The notes under the pieces are model-generated. The model saw nothing but the letters and a program-made list of their open reading frames with translations. It did no database searches and was not told the DNA's origin. The translations under genes were made by a program, and so were the position numbers. Shown in pieces: positions 22,901 to 34,100 of a DNA stretch of 64,000 nucleotides. Every line of letters begins with the position of its first letter. The first letter of the stretch is position 1. The stretch is from NCBI RefSeq assembly GCF_963678635.1, contig NC_087065.1, positions 7,341,209 through 7,405,208 on the forward strand, in the 5' to 3' direction. This DNA comes from Symsagittifera roscoffensis. Taxonomy: Eukaryota; Xenacoelomorpha; Acoela; Convolutidae.

Positions 22901-24469
22901 GAAATTTTAATCAGAATTTCTTAATCAGAAATAAATCAGAAATTAATCAAGAATTCTTCAGTTTTTTGAATAAATGCATTAGTTTACCTCAGTTTGCTTC
23001 CTTCTTTTAGTATTTGAGATTGAAACAGTATTCATTCGTTTAAAAATTGAGATTTAGCTGATGACCTAAAAATATTAAAAGTAAATGAGATTGAACTGTT
23101 GGATAGTCTCGCTGATGACCCGTAAAAAAAACAGATTTATTTAAATTTTTTAGACGTGACATTATATATTACTGGAATACGCAAACACTATGCGGATTCG
23201 GCTTACAATTTACGGTTTTCGCTTGCATTTTGCTGATTCCGCTTTCATTTTTCAATTTTGCATCTCAAGTTTACTATACTTGTAAATTATTATTTGCTTG
23301 TGGATTCCACAAACTGTTCCCGATTCCACAAATACTTTTGCGGGATCAGCAAATTTGCCTTTTTAGGAGCATTTTGGAGTGGTACAGTATTTTGGCTTGT
23401 TGTGTGTGGAATCCATAACAATGAAAGTAAAATAGCGCTTTTGCTGATTCCGCGACAAATCTGATTTTGACCTGTTGCGGAATCCGCTCGCAATTCACAC
23501 CCCGCTTGCAATTCACATTCCCGCATATACAAAAGTATTATCAAATCATGAAAAAAGTTTGAGCGCATTAGGTGAGTATGTGTGCTAAAATAATTGCTTA
23601 TAACAGCAGGTGCAATAACATGTGCTAAAAGAAAAGCATTTCAGGAAACAAGGACTAAAGTTATTTATAGCAATATATTTTGAGGGCTGCAATATGCAGA
23701 ATGTTGTAAGTGCACAAAGTGTCTAAGAACAGCTAAACAAATTCCCATAGGCAATTTGATTAAATAATTAATAGAATTGTCATTGATACAACTGAATTTT
23801 GTACTCATTTTATTGGTTCAAAAAATTTTGTTGCAGATAAACTAAGAGCAGCTTCATCGTTTTTTGATTTTCTATTTCTCAACCCAATCTATTCCTAGAC
23901 CATTCTGCTCATTGACCGGCCATGGCTTATTGCTGAGGGAGCGAACTTTTTTTGATATATATATGATACGCCAGTTTAATTAAAAGTAAGTAGATCAGTC
24001 AGTATTCAGTTAACCAGAAAACAGCAGACCAGATCAGTAAACCAAAAGGGCTTCACAAATTTAGTATCAATAATAATTGTGGTTTATGCAATTCACTGAG
24101 AATATATGAAAGGCTATCCAGAGTATCTCAGCATGATCCATCTCTTTTCTGCATATTCCAAAATGAGATATTTTGTTGAGTGGCTCTTTTTTTGCGATTT
24201 TTTTTGGGTCTAGAATTTTTACGTGGTACCCTTATTGCAACTGAAATCAGTCAGGCTGTGATATGCCTGAATTGTGGGGTCAAATAACGTAAATTATGTA
24301 ATTACGTGAACGGAATACTAATAAATGTATAAAACGAATTATTATTCCGACTTTCGTAATGAAAGTAACAGAATGTTTGTGCTCCGGGTGATTTTTTTTT
24401 ACTTCAGACAAAATTTTTTTTGCTAGGCATTTTTGACGGATTTTTTTTGAAAAAATCATTTAAAATATA
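22901..24469. other. AT-rich spacer without a supported gene
   Basis: I see no gene. Around 23160-23530 short words such as GATTCCGC, GATTCCACAA and CTTGCAATTCACA recur irregularly. Around 23955-24045 a TATATATATGATACG stretch is followed by repeated ATCAGTCAGTATTCAGT and CCAGA words, which could be an old promoter or LTR piece. Confidence 0.5.
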
Positions 24470-24625
24470 TTGTTGTCCTGAGCTTAAATTCTAATAGATA
24501 TTTTACCTTTGATCATTTTTTGTTAAACCATGGGGGTTTAAAGATTGCCATTTTGGTCATTTTGGGACAATTAACGAGCTATATATTTTGCACTATCAAC
24601 GCGTAAGCGGAGATTCAATCCATCA
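24470..24625 (+). repeat. Inverted repeat arm 1 (pairs with 28013-28165)
   Basis: Read forward, this stretch follows the same order as the reverse complement of 28013-28165: CCTGAGCT, CATTTTGG, ACAATTAACG, then GCGTAAGCGGAGATT and AATCCATC. The identity is diverged. It lies just past the last exon of the receptor gene. Confidence 0.7.
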
Positions 24626-25023
24626 CCGAAATCGTTCCAAATTCGTCAAAGGAAGATTAACTGCCATCGTTGATTTATTCCTAGGAGGGAAATCTATCAC
24701 TTTGTAATTTATATGGCGTGTGAGTGGATATTTTTCACAAAAAATCTCAAAGATAAAAAAAACTTCATTTTATTTCACTACATTTATTTTTTTTTCTGGT
24801 TAGCGCTCCATAGACCTTATAAGGCAGTCAGAACATTCAGGGCTTTGCCTTGATACGAGCCGACTGGTTTTTCTCAAAAAATGGTTATGCAATCAATGGT
24901 AATCAAGGCCGCAAATTTATATACCTATGATTATGTAAGTGATGTTATTATTAGGTAACTGGGTTTAATGATCTGGCTGGCAATTTACTGACGATTCGGT
25001 TTACTGGCGATCCGCTTTTCTTG

Positions 25024-25194
25024 TCAGTTTCTTGCGTTTTTTGGCTGACGCTGACGGTTAGTGATTGCAGTGGTGGTGTTTCGATGGTCGGTTTTTGTCC
25101 CACGCAATATTCTAAAGAATGTATTTCTGAAGTACGAGCTGGCTGCAAAGTACGCGTAGAAGTTCATTGAATTGTTCAAAACAGCTGGAAGCTT
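25024..25194 (-). CDS. GPCR exon 4 (TM7 and C-terminal tail)
   Basis: The acceptor CTATGTTTTAG|AAGCTTCC opens 56 codons and a TGA. TM7 is VLNNSMNFYAYF, followed by the helix-8-like FRNTFFRILRG and a short Thr/Asn/Arg-rich tail. A longer open frame on the same strand (24951-25148) in another phase is only a shadow of this exon. Confidence 0.85.
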   Translation of the reverse strand, partial: KLPAVLNNSMNFYAYFAASSYFRNTFFRILRGTKTDHRNTTTAITNRQRQPKNARN

Positions 25195-28100
25195 CTAAAA
25201 CATAGAATTACATTAGGTAACGTTAAACTCATTGAAAATTAAGAATTTTCTCCTTTGTTCAAAACTTTGTCATAATTGCCAAAAAACGCCGGAAAAGTAT
25301 GGATGTGGTTTCAAAATTAAACAATGCATACTTTTTGACAATTGTTTTTGAAGGGCTCATTTTGTAGTGCGTTTTTCATAATTCAGTGTAGTTGATATGT
25401 CATAGTACCTACTTTGTGCAGATTTTTACTTTGCAAGATTTTTGCAAAATACCCTTTCTAACAAAAATATGGTTTTTCTTTTTTCAAAAACCCCTTTTAG
25501 AAAAGAAAAAAAATATGCTGCCACATTCTATATCTTCAAGAATGTTCAGCAGGGGCGGATCTAAAATTTTCTCGAAGTATTGAGTTTTCGAAAGTTTTGT
25601 CGGCCTTTTTCGTTTTTAGGTCGACCAAATTGATTGTCTGACATCTCCCAAATCACTATTTAGACCCTATTTTGACCAAACTTTTGAGAAAAAATCGGTA
25701 AAAAAAGCATTTTAGGCATTTTTTGAAAATGTTTGACCAAAAGATTGATTTTTTTTGGCACGCGATCCCCTCAAAGTTAGTATATATTGGCGCCAAAGGC
25801 GACTTTAGAAGAATATTATGGTCAGTCAGTCGAAAATTGGCATCCCAAAATAGTACAATTGGGGACCATTTGGGTCGAAGCATTTTATAAAGCTTACATT
25901 CTTCTTAATGGGGTCTGCGAAAAATTTTCTTTGCAGGGCGATAACAAAACTTTAAAAAAATATGTCTCATTTATAAAGTGCCAATTTATATCTGGAGATT
26001 AAACCATAAAGAAAAACTTAGGCGGCGCATTTTAAGAATTTTTTTTTCAAAATTATCTGCTGGTATAACGCTCAAATTAATTTCGTAAAACACTCGAAGT
26101 CACATCCTTCATGAAGTAGAATTGTTAGTTGTTGTCCAAATAACACAAAAATCTCCGACCACAGTTTGGTTGAAAAATAAAGGTAAATAAAGCATCAACA
26201 AATTTTTCGCAGCAAAAAACTTCGAAAGGAAGAAAAAAATTCCTGTTTGTGTGTAAGTGCGTATGTGTGGGTGTGTGTGTGGGGGGGGGGGTTGGAAAGA
26301 TTGTTGGCAAAACTATTTGGGCCAACTCACTCGAACATAATTGATCAAATTGGCTTCACTTGGTTTGGAGTCCGCAAATACCAGACTCAGTCGAGCCATG
26401 ATTCCCAGCCCACTTAGGCATATCAGAAACGAAACACATACAATAATCAAACAAAGGGTCATCTCGCGGTCTTTTCTCGAAACGCTTGTTGATTTATGGC
26501 GCAGCTTGTAGATTATGAGGGCATTCACAAACACCATTGAAAGTCCGGGTAGAATGTAACCCCCAATGAATATGAACTCGTAGTATACAGAGAAGGTCCA
26601 GTCGTGGAGAAAATGCCAGGGGTTCGTATCATCAAAGTTGCAGTAATTTTCATCAAGTCCATACTCGAAAAAAATGGGTAGCATTGAAAGTCCTAATACG
26701 ATCCAAATTGCTAGAGACGCGATTATGGCTCGTTTTGGCTTGGATTTCTGTTTGTACCAAATTGGTTTCCAGATTGCAATAAGTCGGTCAAAAGCAGCTG
26801 CTAGTAGCACATATCCAGCTAAAAATGAATAGACGAGGTTTTATGATAACTAGCCTGTATTTTAAACTTGGATAGACGTCTTGAATTCAAGATTTTTTAG
26901 TTTTGGTTTTGCTATGAATTTTTTCGTTTTCCTTTTGCAGGTTTCGGCTCAGTTTGTTTATGGAGTTTTTGCTTCGGTTTTCATTTTGTGAAAAAAAAGT
27001 GTGCACAAAACCTCAAAAGTTGTTTGATGAGTTGAAAATATGTTGCTAACGAAATGAAAGTTTTTAGTGAGCAGCTCTTTTTTGTTCTGATTACGGTAGA
27101 AGCTAAGTCACTATCGTTCACAGTACTGAAAAATTCCGAATCAATGAAACTTCACGCAACATTGAGGAATGTGGATTATTCACTTCGGCTTGATTGGTTC
27201 AGTTTTTTTTTCATTTGGTTTAATTATTCGGTTCTGCCCGAAAAACCCCCGATACCTAGAGTCAGATAATTTGGAAAGATCAGGTTTATTTTTGGTTCAT
27301 CAAAGTACATTGCAGAGCGCGCCAACAGTTTGGCAAGATGACCATGTTCTTTGATGAAATCTTGGCAAACCAAACAATTTGCTGAAACAATTGTAGAAAA
27401 AAATTGTTTCATTTTTAAGAATTCAAGATCGCACCAAAATTTCCAAAATGATTTTGTGTCTAAAATGTTTGCAATTCTTTGACTTTAATCGACAAAACTA
27501 AGCAAAATTTCTGAAAAATTAGTTTGGATAAGCATTAATTCAATCAAAAGTGAACACTGAAGCAAATAGAGGTAAAAATCACCCTGATAACATTGTGTTT
27601 TGAGTTCTGAACACTTTTTTATAAAGTAAACAAAGACATTAGCTTAAAATTTTAAATTTACAATGCATGTTGCTACTTTCAAAAATGCAGTCAATTTCGA
27701 ACGTGTTGAAAGCAAAACTTACCTATTTACATCAAAAATTAATGATTCAGATTTTTTGGATCGGAACAATGTTGTAAGAATTTGAATTTTTCAACACAAA
27801 AGACTGCTCTTATCACGGCAAAGCCTGAAATTTTCCGACTGCATTTTAAGGTCTTTGAAATAGTATTCTTTTTAAACAAATGGGTCAATTAAAAAAAGGA
27901 AAAAATTTTTTTAAAGTTTCTAGTTAAGAAACACCCCCAATAGCTATAAAATGATCAAAGTGATATATTTTGCAACTTGTTAATTTTTGATAGCAATCAG
28001 CATGCCTCTGAGATGGATTAAATCTCCGCTTACGCTTTAACAGTACTAAATACCTTGCGCGTTAATTGTACCAAAATGTCTTAATTGGCAATGTGTGGAA

Positions 28101-31100
28101 AAATGATAATAGGTGGAATACTTTTTAAATTTGAGCTCAGGAATACAAAACCTTTCTAATGATTTTTAAAAGCTTTTCAAAGTTTGGCTTATGAAAAGTT
28201 TGAAAATTGTCTGGAGAAAAAAAAACACCCCGAGCACCAACAACCCGGCATTTTCTTCGAAACAGTCCGAACAACAAAATACTCCTGAAAAAAAATTTGA
28301 TTTGCTAAGAGTTTTTAAAAAATGCTTTTTTGAAAGCGAAAATTTTATACCAATAGGAAAAGAAAAAATTAAGAATACTTTTCACTTATTTGAACAGTTT
28401 TGTGATGATGTTTTGGAAAAAGTTTTCCATAGTTTTGCACAGGTTTTTTGGTTTGATATTTTACGAACTAAAATTGTTCTGAAAGTTTGCATTTATCCAG
28501 AAAAAGAACGTTTTTCCCTGAATACTTTCAAAAAATTATCCATAAAAAACTCTCAAACCTATAAGCAACATCGGCATCTAAATAAATTTACTTTGTTTTA
28601 ATAACAAAAAAAACAGAGAGTTTGAGAAGTTAACTATTTTGAGTTTTTTATCAACCCGTGATGATCTTTTGCAAGACCGATATTTATCTTGAATTGAAAT
28701 GCCAATACGCACACCAATTGTTCCGTTTAAACTCTATTTAGTTTAGGCACTAATATATGTAGCGCTTCAGTACGCACACAAATTGTTCCGTTTAAGTAGT
28801 ATTTAGGTTTGGCACTTTTATATAATGCAGCGCTTCGAAATATGTATCTAAAGAAAAATTAGTGCAATTTGGAACCTGATCTAAACTACATTTTATGATT
28901 GGATAAATTAGATATTTTACCAATGTAAAGTATTTAATATTAACCAATCATGATCCATCTGACTAACAATCCACTTATTTGTAAGTGCTGAAATTACTTG
29001 TAATTTCAGCACCAGAGAGATTTGAATTTAACTTAGAAATTAGTTGGACTCTCCCGAGCACTTCAGCAGCCGCAATAAACCAGTATACCCTAGATCTATT
29101 GAGCCTAGCAGAGACTAGTTAAACAACCTGAGACTAGATAGTATAAGAGTAAGATTAGGATCGGTATTAGACTAAGAAGTTGCACGAATCTATCCGGCCG
29201 AAAATAAGATAGCGTGACGAGCAGACGGTGTACCCTATCCGAAATTACTCTATGAGTTATACCCTTCGGTCATAACTCATCTGGTGCGACCATAAGTCTC
29301 GAACAAGACCTTAATAGCTTAGAATTAACCAAAATAGATTAGAAATTAGACAAAAACATTTACAAAATGTTATACGACAATAATTTAATCGAAATGTCTC
29401 TACGACTCAATAGATCAGAGCCAATATTCCGAACCATAACAGAACTACCCGGAATTGGAAGAAGACCTCGAACCAGAGACGACATACGACAAAGTAGAAA
29501 CTTGCCATATAGCTATATGATAGTTAGGCAAAAACCAGAACAAACTTTTATATTTAGAATACTACTGGCAATGAATTTAGATTTTCATTTGCAAACCTAA
29601 AATTTTGAAGTCAATCCTCAAAATCATTACAGGCGCTAAACAAAATTATTAATATACAATAACGATTGATAAAAAGATCTAAGATCGTTTTCCTAAAACT
29701 CTGCAGTAATATACAAAACATGTTTGAAAAATATTTATTGAAAAATAAAAAATAAAAATTAGTAGCATGACAATAAATGGTTAGTAATCATAAATCATCC
29801 TGTTGTTCCAGCTCCATCATCTAAAACATAACAGCAATCATAAACCCACTAACATCATCAAAACACTAAATCTTTCCTTTACACACATTTAAAAATTTAT
29901 TAAAACTTAAATTCACTTAATTTTAAAACCAGATCATCAAGGCTTATCCTTGGATCTTAAATCATTTTCTACTTAATTAAATTTCAAATTTGATCATCAA
30001 GGCTTATCCTTGGATCAAACAGAACAACTTTGTTCTCCCCCACCCACTTAATTAGTGTCTAACGACCTCAAACGTCGATTCACTACCCAACCCTTTCTAA
30101 AGACCTAAGACTAATAGAAATTTTTAAACAAAACTAATCATTCAAATTAGGATAAATAGCGAAGAACTTCGGTTATTCATCCTTCACTTGACCCCCCCTC
30201 TTACCAGACCCAGGATAAATCTTAGACTTAGTAAGTTTAAAATAGTATCTAACGAACTACTCGCGTTCTAATTATACCTGAACCTTGTGGATCGATTTAC
30301 TATTCTCCAACCCTTGAACACAATCACTACCCCTAAGTAAGATTAAGTAAGTTAACACCTTAACTTATACTAGTCACGAGAAAGTAAAAAATCATTCTTC
30401 GGAATCGATATACTTTTCTCTCCAACCCTGAACAAATAGACCCAGGTTAAGCTAACCAAAAAATCGTAAGAACTAACAGTTTAGGAAAATAGAAATCATT
30501 TAACAACCTTTTGCATCCGTCATCCTAAACCTTATGTCATTTAAAAACCTAGGAAATAAACAAACAATCGTTTTACACAATTGTGAAATAGATAACAAAA
30601 AATACGATCTTGTAATCACACCACACACACAAACAGTTGGATATATCAGAACAAAACGACAAACACTAAAGAGAAAAATAATAACTAAACAAAGACAAAT
30701 AACACGAAAAAGATTTTCAAAAAATCGAAACGCATTTTCAGAATCAGAAACCAACAGTTTAGACGAACTTTATAAACTAAAAGAATCAATAGATAAAAGT
30801 TGCCCAATTCACGATCAATTATATTTCTCTGACTCAGAAACAACTTCAAATTCATCAAAAAGAGGAAAAAGAAGAATAAAAAAGCAGTATAAACACAAAC
30901 CAGTACATTTATACAATCAACCAATTAGACACATTGATAATTACATATTAACAGTCATCGAACGAAAAAATGAGCTCAACGCACACCCCAGGTGAAGAAA
31001 GTCCAGATGATGATGATATCTTCCCCTTTATAGTAGATGCAACCACTGATAGAGGACAGCATATATTTTGCAAAAATTTACTCTTAAATTTGTTTGAACC

Positions 31101-34100
31101 CGGAATCAGTCCATGTAAAACAGAGTTCCCAGATGTAAGAATCAAAAGACAAATTATCGATCACTATCTAAAAGATATATGTAACCTAACACAACAATAC
31201 GGAATCTACTCCATAGAATTCAGCTCACCAAACCAGAATCACAGTAAATATATAATTCAAACAGACGACCTTGATTTAGAATTTTCAAAAGTATTCTCAG
31301 AATATATAAAAAGCATCCAATATCATAACTCACAAAGAGCAAACTCCATATTCACCAATGAAGTTTTTGCGATAATATATAGTTATATCTCGATATTAGA
31401 AAACGAAATCCAGATACCAAATGTCTCACCGACAGAAAAATCTAAACATATAAGAGTACGACATGAAATCACACTACTCTCTAGTTTTCTAAATATAATT
31501 AAAGAAAATTTCACGAAAGATGAAGTTTCACAACATACAAAACACGACTTACAAAAACTTTTGGCATGGTTCATAATAGATTATTTCACACATAATATTG
31601 ATTTAATTTCACAAGCAAGAAAAAATTTTAGACCCCAAAACTCAAACGATGATACTGCCATTACAGAACAATCAGACTATGTTTGGGACCCCGAATGGTC
31701 TCATCCCGCATTCATAAACTTCCCACAATCAATCTCAAGTCAAGCAATAAGTACGATATCTTATGTAAGAGATTATGTAAGAGTAATACCATTAACCATT
31801 GATGCAACACCATTAAACTATAATACATTTTTACCCGATATGCAAAATAATAGTTTAAACTCTACAGTCATACACAATGAAAACCTCAATGGAACTAGGA
31901 ATCTTACTCAACAAGATATCCAGACACCATCACACTTCATAAATGAAGAAATCGTACACACAACAACTACACAACAAAGTATTTCACCAATACGTCCAAA
32001 CTTAACAACACCAAGAAATACAAACCCTTCACAAACACAGGTAACCCTACAATCAACCGTTAAACCTTCGGTTGCCCCAAAATATTCACACATAAATTAC
32101 CAAACATACAGACCCATGACAATACCGCCAAAAACACGCAAAACGTTAACTAGAAACAACTTTGCAGACCATAATTATAATTACACACATCCATCAAAAA
32201 CAATTTATCAACCACGAAAAAATTTTAGTAATTATACAAGATCTCGAAACTGGGATAACCCAATGGCACCACCTAATTCAGTAAATTTCCAAACAAATTT
32301 ACATCCTCCACAGGATCGTAGTGAAAACTATCCATTTTTTCAACAAAATAAAAATAAAAAACAAACATCTTATCAAATGGATTACTTATCCTCAGATGAT
32401 GATTTCTTACAACCAGATATATTTGCATCCTATAATCAAGAATATCGTGGACAAGGAATACAGAAATCACATACATATAATAGAATTTTTTCTCCACAAC
32501 CAATAGATACACAAAATCAACAACCAATTCAGCAACAAAACCCAATTAATACACAATCTTTTCAACCAATTCAGCAACAAAATCCAATGATTGCAAACTC
32601 GTACCAACCAACACAAATGCAAAATGAAATACCACTCCCATATTATCTTCAACAACACGAAATAACAAGAAATCAACTTTCAAATTTTTCTCAAATGCCA
32701 AATGCAGCAGAATCATTACAAATGACAATGAATCCATACCTTATGGGTGGATCATCAATAACATCAAATAAACCTTTAATGGTATTCACAGGAACAGACC
32801 CTGAATATTCTGTAGAAGATTATTTAAATGCAGTAACAGCAAATTTGATTTTAAATATAGGACCTGAACCAATTAATACGCCACTACATCAAAACTGGAT
32901 ACATCGACGCACAGCGTTAATACAAACAACTTTAGATGGCGCAGCCCAAAAATGGTTTTCAGTATTGCCTATAGAAATAAAATCAAATTGGAAAAGGTTT
33001 ACACAAGAATTTTCAAAAATGTTTGACTCCGAAAGAAACAAACAACAACAAAGAGTTTTATGTAATGAAATTCGCAGATTACCAAACGAAACCATCAAGC
33101 AATTAGCAGTACGAATCGAAACACTAGTTCGAAAAGCATATTCATTAAATACACATGACTATAAAAACACAAAGATGACAGAAATCTTAATGATGACCTT
33201 AACACCACAATTAAGGAAAATAGCAATAAAAAAGAGAGCATCCCATCCTTCTTCAATTCGAGAACCCGATTTAGATTTTCGAAAACTAGTAGACAAACTA
33301 GAACAAGCAGAAATCACAATGAAACTCGAAGAAACGGAAAATCTGAAATTACAATACGTTAACAGAATTGAAACAGCTTCCACAAATATAAACAATATAC
33401 AGGAATCAGATACAGACCTCGTTGAAAAAATCACTGAAATACTTAATATTTACGAAAAACACCCAAACTTTAAAGGCAAACCATCTTTCAAAAAATGGTG
33501 TAATTATTGCCGACGATACGGACATAGTATTTCTGAATGTAGACAAAAACAGCAAGACAATCAAAATAAACCTCAAAAATATAAAGAACCAAATAAATCA
33601 TTCTATCAATACATGAAAAAAGATCAAAATCTACCGAACAAAACAGTCTACAGCAACAACAGTTCAGGAAAACCACTCCCGAACAATACAAACTATACAA
33701 GAAATCAATCACCATATAACTCAAGTTATAGAGGAAGATCACCAGAACGAAGAAACACGCAAAATTCATCACAAAATCACTACAATAGACCAAATAGTCG
33801 AAATAACTACTCCAGATCAAATTCAAATACACAACGATTTGTTTCTAGATCTAATTCCCAATCAAGAAATAATTACTATCCAAACAACCAATCACGAAAT
33901 TCATCATACAATAGGAATAGAAACTACTCCAATAATCGGAATAGAAGTTATTCAAACAACCGAAACCAGAATTACCCGAACAATCAATCAAGGAATAATT
34001 CATATAATAGATCGAACTATAACAGACCAAACAATAATTACCAAAACAGATCACGAAATAATTCACAAAATCGACATTCAAGTTATAATAATCGTTATAG

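Noticed and set aside
23955-24045. Promoter or solo LTR around TATATATATGATACG
   Set aside because: No second copy in the window, no TG...CA boundaries and no target duplication were found.
24951-25148. 65-codon - strand ORF near the receptor 3' end
   Set aside because: It overlaps exon 4 in a different phase. Exon 4 itself gives a proper TM7 and tail.
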